NCBI GenBank assembly: GCA_000320545.1
Contig: ADNK01002331.1
Coordinates: 1-59,463, forward strand
Direction of reading: 5' to 3'
Source of the DNA: Bigelowiella natans CCMP2755
Lineage: Eukaryota; Cercozoa; Chlorarachniophyceae
Length of the DNA: 59,463 nucleotides
The notes below the pieces were generated by a model, which was given only the letters and a program-made list of their open reading frames with translations, had not been told where the DNA came from and did not search any database. The first letter of the stretch is position 1. Every line of letters begins with the position of its first letter. Positions 12,667 through 24,594 of this stretch are shown here, piece after piece. Made by a program: the position numbers and the translations under genes.

Positions 12667-13315
12667 GACTGTTGGTGTTACTAATCAGTATCATCAGCAC
12701 TTTCTCGTCTGCTACTACAACTACTCTACTACTGCTGATGTTGGTACATGTGTGGTGGGAAATAACATCAATAATAACAATAATAATGATAAAAATAATA
12801 GTACATAGAGTGATGATGACATGACTACTTACTACAGCGAGAATAATATGAGTTGGGGGGGTATGTATCAAAAATGGATTCCTCCTCCTCCTCTTCTTCT
12901 TCCTCCTCCTTCTTCTTCTTCTTCTACTACAACATACTTACTACTTACTACTTACTACTGTACGAATGATGCATGACCTTTGTACCCAAGTCCATCTCTT
13001 CAAAGCCTAAAGAAGAAGAAGAAGATGATGATGATGAGATCACTCTATTATTCAGATCACATCACAGTGAACGAATGGAATGGAATGTTGTATAAAACAT
13101 ATTTACTAGTAGTAGTAGTAGTAATCGGTTTAGTACATACCCGATAGAAGAAGATATTTGCTACTAGATTGTTTTTGAGCACAGCAGATGATATTTTGAG
13201 TCATCATGGATATTATTTAATGTATCATCGTACGTACTATCTGCTCATCGTGATATTATTAATTCAACCAAAGATGGTGACAGTACTACTACTACTACTA
13301 CTACTACTTCTAGTG

Positions 13316-13349
<34 letters not shown>

Positions 13350-14243
13350 CAAGACATATACTACACATACACACACACCTTCGGGAAATAATTCCCCTTG
13401 GGAAGGCAAGACATATACTACACATACACACACACCTTCGGGAAATAATTCCCCTTCTTCCCAAGGTGCCATTTCTCCCTGCATTTAAGAAAGAGAGAAA
13501 GAAGAAAAAGAAAGAAAGGAGGTAAACAAGAGGAAGAAGATTCATTAATTGAAATAGCAATGAACTACAGAGAAGATACAACTACTACTTTCAACTAGTA
13601 TTATTTTCATAAGTTCTTTGCTGTCGCAAGGTATAATCATCATCATCATCATCATCGTTATCCTCAATCTCTTAATCACACTAGTAAGCCAATCAATCAG
13701 CAGCACCCGAGCCGTTAGAGCTGTAACCCCCCAAAACCACCTCCACCACCACCTTTTTCAACACGCGCCTTGTCTTTTTACCATTTGCCGAGGAGGTGTC
13801 CTTACGTGGGTGGGTGGGTGGGTCACATAGGAGGTGGGAAAACAAGTTGTTTTGAATATTCTCTTGCTGCTACTGTATGTATGCACACTCTTGGCCGTGT
13901 ACATACCCAATATGTAACATATCTACATCACACACATACACACACACACACACACCTCTGCTATCACGATCATCATCATTATTATCATCGACATATTTTG
14001 AGGAATTAGATCAAATTCCTCTAATATCAAGGATTCTAGAAAGCAGTATCAATTAATTCACATGGCATTCATCGGGAGAATTTGACAAAGACTTCAACTA
14101 AGATCACGATAATTAATAATGGCGATGATCATGCGATGAGAACCACAGTAGCCTGCTGCTTCCGCTTTTTTTTCTTGACTTTTTGCCTCTTGAACTAATA
14201 AAGCAGCAGCAATATTTACACACACACACACACACACACATAA

Positions 14244-14284
<41 letters not shown>

Positions 14285-15854
14285 AAAATGGAAGAGGAAG
14301 AAATACACTGATAGAGAATGTCCTACTATTATTACTCTATGAGAGAAATTAATCTATAATCACTACTACAAATTGAGAGCACACGAGATACTCTTCTCTT
14401 TCTTGATATCATCACCCACAATTTCTAATAGATGATAATACGATGATTCTAGGAATCCATTCTCCATTCTGTAGTAGTAGTAGTAGTAGTAGTAGTAGTA
14501 CATACATACATTTGACTTTTCCAATTCCTTCAAGAGATCTTCTTCTGACATCATCGTTTCAGTCTATCATTGAAATACAACATCACAATTTAGTGATGAC
14601 TGACTCATTTGATGAAGTGCTACTTCTGTCTTCTATCTACATCAATATAATTGAAAGTGAGTGTAAGTGTGAAATGTGTTTTGTGTTGTTAGAGCTGCCT
14701 CTTCATCATTGCAACCATTCGTTACCCACATGTGATCATCTAAATGAAAACGTCCGGTGCTTCTTTACAAAGCCCATGATCATCATGATCATCATCACCA
14801 TTCTCTTTACTAAACCGCACAGTCGTCGTCACGGAAGGTCATAATTGTCGTCGTCGTCTTCGTCTTCTTCTTCACCAGCATTATTTGGTGATTTCTAACG
14901 TTGCTCTAACTAGGTTGTTGTTGTTGTTGTTGCTGTTGTTTTAGTTGTTGTTGTTCCTGCTGCTGCTACTACTACAACTACTACTACTACTACTACTACT
15001 ACTTTTTGATCAATGCTTGTCTTTGTCTCTCCTCCTCTTCCTCCTCCGTTATCAGCCCGCACAAGTAATAATGATGTTGGTTGCTGTTGTCTTAACCATG
15101 GCATCGTTTTCGTCATCGTCGTATCAAAGGATGCACCTTGAAGAAGTGGAATGATATAACACGAGAATATCACTCTTCCTCGCCCTCATCGTATGACAGG
15201 GGTAGTGGTAAAGTAGTAGTAGTAGTTGTTGTTTTTGTTTTGGGTACAGCTAACTGAACAGCAACATCTTGCTCTCTCCTCCCTATGTACACTTTACGCG
15301 TGCTTGCTACCACCTTTACGTCGTCGCTGTCCAAGGTGACGTCGATCTAGTCCCTATCGTTTCAATAATGATGATGACTTGTGAGAAGATTAACATACCG
15401 AAGTCATTATTGATAGCGTCATCATGTATGCGCAGCGTAGTGCAATTTACAATAATCGTAAGAACAAAGTACACCAATTATGCTCTCCACTCATTACCGT
15501 GGAGTATATCATTTGCCTTAGCCCTGTTCTCGTTGTCTTCGGTGTGTTTATTGCTACTGCACGGGATCCAAGCTTATGCTGAATTTGATGATGGTATTGT
15601 GTATAAATGCGATGTACTTTTTACAGTATTGATCATGTCGCTTATTTACTCACCTTGTTAACCGTCATCATGGCAGCAATAGCAAATAGAGTAAGAGATA
15701 ATAGAGCCATGGGAATTATGCGAAGGAAGGTGGCCATTATTCTGTTTTTTAGAGGAATATTTCTTTCCAAAGCTCTTCGTCGTCTCCGACGGGCATCTTC
15801 TCGTTCGTCGGAATAGTAGTTGTAGCTGCTACCGTCGTAGTCACTTACGAGCAT
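11802..15854 (-). CDS. Probable membrane protein; first and last three exons supported
   Basis: I do not recognise this gene. The first exon is 15854-15654 (67 codons, ending at GTGAGT). It begins MLVSDYDGSSYNYYSDERED, has an Arg-rich run, then a membrane helix FLRIIPMALLSLTLFAIAAM. The last three exons agree in phase: 12442-12373 (AVNLYMGKRGFLFWINKI), 12070-12020 (GGVIVGWIVFRFIGPATG, a second membrane helix) and 11860-11802 (LYKLANGFDPSTFSDIAQ, then stop). Between them are plausible short exons near 15130-15010 (FDTTMTKTMPWLRQQQP), 14555-14515 (MMSEEDLLKELEKSN), 14085-14045 (LKSLSNSPDECH) and 13010-12985 (GFEEMDLGTK), separated by microsatellite-filled introns. That both ends belong to one gene is inference. 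The shape would be an N-terminal cytosolic basic patch, two membrane helices and a hydrophilic middle. Confidence 0.45.
13280..13349. repeat. (ACT)n/(GTA)n compound microsatellite
   Basis: ACT units meet GTA units head to head, so the tract can fold back on itself. It lies inside the presumed intron region of the minus-strand membrane-protein gene. Confidence 0.85.
13349..13456. repeat. Tandem duplication of a 57-bp unit
   Basis: The unit starts GCAAGACATATACTACACAT, includes a short CA run and contains the inverted repeat GGGAAATAATTCCCC. The second copy begins at 13406 and is identical over about 51 bases. Confidence 0.9.
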
Positions 15855-16649
15855 GGCTGATGATTATCCATATACTTAGATTTCGAGAAACAATGTGATT
15901 AACGGTGCACAATCTCAGCAAGTAGTAGCTAAACATGCCACTCTTTCCAAATCAAACATAGTATTCGGGAATTGTCACGGCATGCAATATGTTCGAATGA
16001 AATATCGCAGATGAAAGTGATTCGTTGCTTGCTTTATAAGAAGATGGGAGGTGCTGAAAATCGACGAATATCATCTAAATATTTCATACCAAAGGAAAGA
16101 GCAGCAGCTGAAAAAAAAAGAGGGGGGGGGACCTGCTCTTCTGTTTGGTTTATAGTCGATTTTTAACGACAGTATGAAGAGCCTGTATTTGGATAGTACG
16201 ACAAGGCATTTTTACTACCGTACTATTACTATCAAGGAAAACAAGAAGAGGCAAGAATGCATCATTTGCAATTTGCCATGTTGTCATTATTCATTCATTA
16301 TTGCCTTCATTATTTATCGATCATCATCATTTTTTACCCGGCAAATAACCAAGACCAAGAATAGTTTGTTGCAGCAAGTCTAACTACCTACTACATGCAC
16401 AGAACAGATGGACTACATTTAGACGCAAACGACAGCTAATGTACTGCCATGTATGTGGGGACTTGATTTCAAGTTGTGATAAGACTTTATGTAACGCCGC
16501 TCTGAGTAGAATTAATTTTATATATGTAGTTACTGATTTGCGACAACACTTAAACGTTGTCGCATCTGTACAATGAAGACATGTACCGCAACTGCACTCC
16601 TAGTTACTACAATCGCCCCAAATATCCATCCCGGGCAGATCGGAGGGGT

Positions 16650-16651
<2 letters not shown>

Positions 16652-16714
<63 letters not shown>
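16652..16714. repeat. (GA)n microsatellite, about 31 units
   Basis: This is a pure GA tract about 200 bp upstream of the cyclase start codon. It reads as Arg-Glu repeats, which is not a gene. Confidence 0.95.
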
Positions 16715-16720
<6 letters not shown>

Positions 16721-16920
16721 GAATAAGTGGGGGGGAACGAGTAGGTTCTTTGGGTTTTCAACCCTCTGAATTAATAGAGTCATAGCCTTCATAACTTAAA
16801 AAATCCTTTGTTTGTTACATATCAAGGAAACTACTTCGTCACGACAAAAAGGATTATCTCTTCAATCTACATTTTAATTGGTTGTTCCTTCTCCAGTTTT
16901 GAGAGGGAAGAGACCAAGAG

Positions 16921-17525
16921 ATGGGAAATCAGCTATCGGAGGAGAATAAGTCGAAAGCGACCACTCTTTTCCGATGCCTTGACCGTGGAAATAAGGGCTA
17001 TCTAGTTCTTGCGGATATGCAAGTAATGCGCTCTGTATCACACCGATTTGCTGAAAAGACGGATATCCAATTGATGAAGGCGGACAAGAACAAGGACAAC
17101 AAAGTCTCGCTCGATGAGCTGATAGCCTACTTCATAAAAAAGAACGTCGATTCTGACGAATTAAACCGTATGTGCGATCATCTCACTCGACGAATGTCTT
17201 CACGGCGAGTGCACAAGACCAAGTGCATGTTAATGATGCGCAGACTAAAACGCCGTGGCCGCGTCATGATTATGGCCATAAATGCATTCCGAGGATCGAT
17301 ATACCCATCTTCAGCCGATTCGTACGCAACATTCTTGCCTCAGATCTTTCTTCGAAGGCTAGCGAAAACAGACTTTCGATGCTTAAATAGGTCGATTTCT
17401 TTCCAAATTTTTTTGCTAGTTATTTATCTTTTTGAGATAAATTCCGATATTGAGGTGTAATACATGCTAGTACTCCGGTTATTGTTAGATTGGTGTTCTG
17501 ATTTCCAGCATGAACAGCTTCGAGT

Positions 17526-17563
<38 letters not shown>

Positions 17564-18226
17564 TGTCTACGTATACAACATACCGGAATTCCTCTCACAG
17601 TTGTTATCCCCCAGCGTATGTACGTTTATATTCCTGTAATAAAGAAACTTGACGATGATTCCTACTACCTCCTATTCACAGTCTTCCGATAAAATCGAGT
17701 TTCTTCGGAGTCTGTGCTTTCGTTGACGTTTCAGGCTTCACAGCTCTTACGGAATCCTTAGCAAAACATGGGCCAAAAGGAGTTGAGATGCTCTGCGCTA
17801 TTTTAGACAAATTCTTTGAGCATTTAGTAGGGGTAGTCGGCTCCTATGGAGGCGATATCATCAAGTAAATTCTAACCTTTCAAATGAATAAACAGTGGTA
17901 ACATAGCACTGTCTCAATAACACACGTATGAGTTATTTTTCATTTAATGTTTTCTCTCTCCTCCTTTCTCCGTGGTCCTCCTAATTGTAATTGAAGGTTT
18001 GCTGGCGACGCACTTTTAATTTTATGGAAAGAAGAGCGCAATGGTGCAAGCGCAGATGCGGGAAAGAAAAAAATAACTGCAGCAGGGAGCAAATTCGCAA
18101 CAATAAAAAATCCTGTTGAGGTAGGTTCGTCATCATTCTTTAACTCCAATCTACTGATCCTTTTTACTCCTACCGAAAAAAAAGTATGATGATAAGAATG
18201 ATGCTCCTATAGCAGCCATCCAAGCA

Positions 18227-18258
<32 letters not shown>

Positions 18259-18672
18259 GGTCGATCATCATTTTGTGGGTAGATAATATTATTTTTACCA
18301 TAGGTTGTGGAGAAAAAGAATAGTAGCTCGAAAAATGGAGACGATAGTGGTAAGGACAACGGGAACGATGTTAAAGCACAACTCGCATTGGCTGCCACTG
18401 CATGTTGTATGGAGTTACAGAGGGAACTTTCTGATTACAAGGCAACAGAAGACGTTACCCTCAATATTCATGTCGGTGTTGGAGCTGGAGAGGTAGTGTA
18501 GTAGTAGTAGTAGTAGTAGTAGTAGAAGAAAAAGAAGAAGAAGAAGAAAAAGGAAATGAAGAAGCAAGTAGCAAGTAGCAGGAGGAGGAGAATGAGGAGG
18601 AACAACGAAGAAGGGGAGTAGTTTAAGGATTTGCTCCTAATTGCAATAAGAATATCGTATTTGTTTATTCAC

Positions 18673-18710
<38 letters not shown>

Positions 18711-19125
18711 TTGAGAAGAGAGAGGGAGAAAGTCCCTCAACATTGTTGTATTAGTCTTCATCTCTCACCATCATCATCATCTATCGTTAATGATCTGTTA
18801 TTCTAATTATAGCTCACAGAAATGATACTGGGACAACAAAACTCGGCAGAGTACATCATCACTGGCCAGCCAATAAAGGTAGTAAGTTGTAGCAGTAACA
18901 TACAGTAATCAATGTTAATACCACTATTTCCATTTTTTGCTTGCATACCATAATTTGCTGCTGATGATGGTGGTGCTGCTAATACTACTACTAGGATATG
19001 GGAGATTCGGAAGGACTTTCTCACTCGAAAGAAGTTGTAATCTCCCCTCTCGTATGGGACTTAATCGGAAGACATCACCTAGCAAAGAAGCAGCGGGATG
19101 TCATGAAATTGTACAGGGTGGGAGA

Positions 19126-19160
<35 letters not shown>

Positions 19161-20059
19161 ACAGTAGTACTATTAGCAGTAGTTGTAGCGATGCAGCAAC
19201 CAGAAGAAAACGTACAAAGATAATGATAATAGTCAAGGCTATTATATTATCGAGAAGAGTATGAGGCAAAATTGAGCCACAAAAGAATATTATTGCAAAC
19301 GGAAGAATATGCATTATTCATATCACCATTCCTTAACCATTTACTTTTCAACATGCACACACACGCACATATCATTGTGGGGGAAATCAATGGTGGAACA
19401 TAGCCAAAACCAAGTAGTGTAAATTCCGAATGTAGCCCTAATGGAGGGTTATTACAAATTGATTATTCATTCTTTCACCACCACCACCACTACTCATATG
19501 AATACATTAGGCTTGCCATGTGGACAGTGAGGACAAAAAAAAAGCCAAATTCGTAACTCTTCGCGATTTCTCTAAAGAACTTTGGGAAGAAAAAGAGAAG
19601 TTGGTGAAAAAAACAGTTAGGAAGACTGAACTTACGGCATACGATATCACTCGATTTAAGAGTTTGATTCCATTGCCTATCTATAACACCCTCCGGTAAC
19701 AAATAGTAGTAGTAGTAGTAGTAGTAGTAGTAATAAATAGGAAGAAAGTATCTCTCATATAATAGTAGTAGAGCAGAAGTAGTACCAGCTTACCCATATA
19801 CTACGCATTCTCTAACTAGTTCATATTTCGTGTTGGAGATGTGAAAATAACAACGAATAAAAGTAAATTCATTTTCGAATGAATGACCGTTGCATTCATG
19901 ATGTTGCTGTTCATGTTGTATTATGTATGTCGTCCACGTCAGTACCCATCCATCCATTCATCCATTCATATATTCATTCATCGATCGTACCCTTCCTCCT
20001 TCAATATTTCATGTTCTAGCTCCGGGAAGAATAGCTTCCAATCTAGTATGCGGCAGGTA

Positions 20060-20095
<36 letters not shown>

Positions 20096-20448
20096 AAGTT
20101 ACCTGATTGCTTGCAAGTGTCAGTTAGTTATAGCGGCAAGTAGAAGCAACGTCGTCGTCGTCGTCATCATCGTTATCGTGCCTGCTATTCGACAACGAAA
20201 ATATAATGACAATTATGGCATAACAACCCATCGAATGCATCATCATCATCATCAACAGCAGCAGCAGCAGCTGCAGCTGCTTGTTTTGTGGTCGGTCGGG
20301 GGGTCGTAATAATGGAATATTCTATGAGTAGTACTTTTCACCCTACTATATATTTTATATTCGTTAATATATTACTCCTAAATAATTTTCTGTTTTTCTC
20401 CCTTAGTCCAATATCTTTTCACCACATACACGTATAACACAAGCATAT

Positions 20449-20481
<33 letters not shown>

Positions 20482-21171
20482 TAGGTTTCCGTGTTGTTTG
20501 TCAATGTAATCGGGCTACCACTTACCAGCGAACGTGCTTCTAGCAATTTTACGGTACATCAAGCACAGATTATGATGGTCATGCTACAGAAGATCATTCG
20601 AGACTTCAGAGGCATCGTCAACAAGCTTATGGTAGTAGTAGTAGTAGTAGTAGTAGTAATAGTAATAGTAATGTGTGAGATAATGATGATAATATTAAAC
20701 AGCAAGCACATGGTCATCATTATCATGAACAACTATTGTCATCTTCTTCGTCAATAACAACACCACCTCCATCATAATCATACTCACATTACCATCATCG
20801 TTATAATTATTGTAATCATCGAATTAGGTCGACGATAAAGGCGTAGTACTATTAGCGATGTTTGGGTTGCCGCCGTATAGTCCTGAGCACAGCGCTTTGA
20901 GAGCATGCCTAGCATCACTCATGATTCAAACACAGATGGAAAGTGCAAGAGAAAGGTAGTAGAACAACTACTAGTTGTAGACTGATGATGATATAGTGGA
21001 TTTCGATGTGGCGGAGGAGGAGGAGGAGGAGAGGAGGAGGAGGAGGAGGAGGAGGAGGAGGAGGAGCTGTATATAGAGCAACTCGTAGAGAAGGGTGATA
21101 AGGGAAAAGGAAGATAAAGAGAGCAGCATCAACTAATGAAATTAAGATTCCAATTCATACGCAAAATCATT

Positions 21172-21206
<35 letters not shown>

Positions 21207-21416
21207 AAGAATGATGGTGGTACTAAGATAAATACTTCGTTTGAGCCTTAGAGTTAATAAAGAACATTTGGTGTCAGTATGCTTCTGCAATGTGCTATGG
21301 GAATTACGTACGAAAACGTATTCTGCGGGGTTGTCGGAAGTACTCAAAGGAGGGAATACACGGTGCATAAGTAGTAGTAGTAGTAGTAGTAGTAGTAGAA
21401 ATCGCTGTCCATATTA

Positions 21417-21485
<69 letters not shown>

Positions 21486-21955
21486 TATTAATAATATTAA
21501 TAATACCACTGATGTAACATATAAATGCAACGAGAATCTTACTAACGCTGCCAACAACAACCCACGAAGGTGATGGGAGATGCGGTCAACCTAGCAGCAC
21601 GCTTGATGGGAGTCGGGTGCAAACGCATAGGTGATAATGACGACGACATTATGTCTGAAGTGTTGGTATTATCATCATCATCATCATCATCATCATCGTC
21701 ATTATCATCATAGCCTGAGTAACAATGCAGGTGTTGATTCATCATTTGATGTTGTTGCTCAGGTGATGCTGGCGGTATCGTGATGTGCAATGATATGGTA
21801 GTAGTAGTAGTAGTAGTAGTAGGTGTTCTTTATCGTAGCAAGAAAACAAATAATTAGAACAACTATATTTTCTCAATACTGTTTATGTTAACATGTATTT
21901 CATGCATAATGCCAAGGCTTGTCCATTGTACGAAGAAATAATGATATTCACTCAA

Positions 21956-21994
<39 letters not shown>

Positions 21995-22074
21995 GTTGTA
22001 AAAATCATCGCATTTGCTATATGCTTTAGCATGTCGATGTCTCTGACGTATTATTATTAATTTTACTATATATA

Positions 22075-22109
<35 letters not shown>

Positions 22110-23832
22110 AATATTATGATCTATCATACTAGGTCAAAAAAGAAGTTGCAAAAATTCTCATAACGAAATCGCTCCCTCCGGTCAAGTTAAAAGGCAAGAA
22201 AAATCCAACACAGGTAACAATCCGGCTAATTTCCTTATTGCTTTTAGTCCAATGAGTTGGGTTATCAATAAATATGGAGAAAAGAACGTGCTTAGACTGC
22301 ATTATTCTTAATTCGTACTACTTGCTCATCATCATCATCATCACAGGTATTTCAGATACTAGGTATTCAGTCGAAGAAGACGATGATGAGATTAGGTACT
22401 AAGAAGTAGTAGTTGTAGCACTTCACGTGTTCTTTATCACCATAGGCCATTACATAAGATTTGATGACCACCAACACTTAGGCAGTATTCGTTCACAAAT
22501 TAAATGACTGCCCAGGCTTAGCACCTAACATTGAGGATATGAATAATAAATAATAGGAACTCAGGGCAAAGAGTTGGTCGCTTTATCTACTTCCAGCATT
22601 GCAAAGATGCGACAGAAAGAACATAACAGTATAAGAGCAGCCTTTGACCATATCCTTCGTAGTCCGAGCAATGAGAAAAGTGGTGGTAAAACTACTCACT
22701 GTCTGATAGTACTCCAAGGTGTTATGGGTTGCGGTAAGACGGCACTATTACCTCAAATCATAGCAATTTGTGAGGAAAAGGGGCTATCTGTCTTGTCAAA
22801 CACGGAAGTCGTAATTGTAAAAGGCATAGGGAAATCGCAAGCAGGTGCTGTTTTGAGTGTTCTATTGATACTAGCTTGCTGTTTGTGGAAACAGTTCATT
22901 ATGACCACCGTTAATTCGTATTGTAGGAGGGTGATGAATGAGGGTATTTTATGTGTGTTGTTATGATGATTGATACACTGTGTGCTGATATTGATGACAA
23001 TGATATTATAGCATCGTTGAAGCGAACAGCTAACAACAAACCTTTCTCTGGGTGGCTCCGTATCTTCACCGAAATCCACGAACACCATACTACGCGTACC
23101 CTTAGACATGTAAGTGATAAATATGACAAACATATCACATTGAGACAGAAGTAGAAGATTGCTGGTCACGTGTATGTGTGTATACGTGTGCATATATGAT
23201 GATGAAATGAAGGAACAAGTTCAGTAGTACTCGACTGATTCTGAACTGTCTGTGTGTTATGAAGAGAGGAAGAGAAATATAGGAAGCATCACAACTACTA
23301 CCCCCACTTCCTCGTCGTTTTCCTCCTCCTTCTATATCATCATCTTCTCCTTTGTAGGTATCAAAAAGTAGAAGTAAAAAGGATGCAATCAAGATTAAAG
23401 ACGCCTTGAAAGACTTGCTGGAATGGAGAGGGAATGTGCAATCCGATTTCGACTTACTAAGTGACTTGTTTGAAGCTAAAGCAGAAGTGGTAATGATGAT
23501 AAGATATGCTACTTTTGCTCCTCCCTCTGCAATAACAAACAATGGTTGTATTCAATACTTGTCGTCAACCAGTCAATCAATCACACATTTACATATTACT
23601 TTCATCGTTACCAGGAACGTGAGGAGCGAGCCAAGGATAACGAATTAAAATCTCCTCACGAAAAATCTCCAACGCGCATGACAGTGGAGTTCCTCATGGA
23701 TATTTTTGGCAAAGCTGACGATAAGCTACTTGCAGAGACATCAACGGAGAAACTCAAAAGGATTAATCAAACGATCAAGTGAGTCAGTCCGTCAGTATGA
23801 TGGATTCTTATGTTGTACAGGAGATACACACC

Positions 23833-23879
<47 letters not shown>

Positions 23880-24333
23880 GAAGATGAGAATGAGAAAAGG
23901 CAAAAAGGGATGCAGAAATAGGATAATTTTGAATTCATTACATTAAAAACACTAACCATCATCATCATCATCATAAACTTTCCATCAGAGGACGTGTGAC
24001 GAATTTGATCCTGCCCAATTCGAGCGATAATGAGAAGAAAAAGGCGGAGGGTCTCAAAGAGCGGGTCACCAATGCTTTCTTGGAAGTGCTCGCCGGTGTG
24101 AGTGATTATTTTGAGAAAAGTCTTGGCAAGCCTCTGATTCTACTCATGGAGGATTGGCATAAATTTGACCGTAACTCTAAAGAGCTCCTTGCAACTGTCT
24201 GCAAAAGTAGTAATCATAATAACACTAGGTTTCAGTTTGGGATAGATAATAATATAACAATCGTTTTGTTCCGAGAAAATTATATGAAATATAGACTATT
24301 GCTTTTTGTATTTGAGATGGTTCTCTTTTTTGT

Positions 24334-24367
<34 letters not shown>

Positions 24368-24556
24368 CTATATCAATTACCCAACGATGTGTCAATACCA
24401 TTAGCATGATCATCACCACCATCACTACCATCACTACCATTACTATCGTAACCATCAATATAAGGTATCCGAAATTGCTACGTTTTCGTAACTACAAGAC
24501 CCACAATACCCGATGTTCGCGCAGAGCTTGAGGCAGGACGACTACATAAAATCAAT

Positions 24557-24594
<38 letters not shown>

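Noticed and set aside
12600-13480. Poly-Leu, poly-Ser and poly-Val open frames
   Set aside because: These are translated trinucleotide microsatellites with no flanking protein-like sequence.
16573-16785. Open frame with a long Arg-Glu run upstream of the cyclase
   Set aside because: It is the (GA)n microsatellite read in frame; no motif or splice context supports it.
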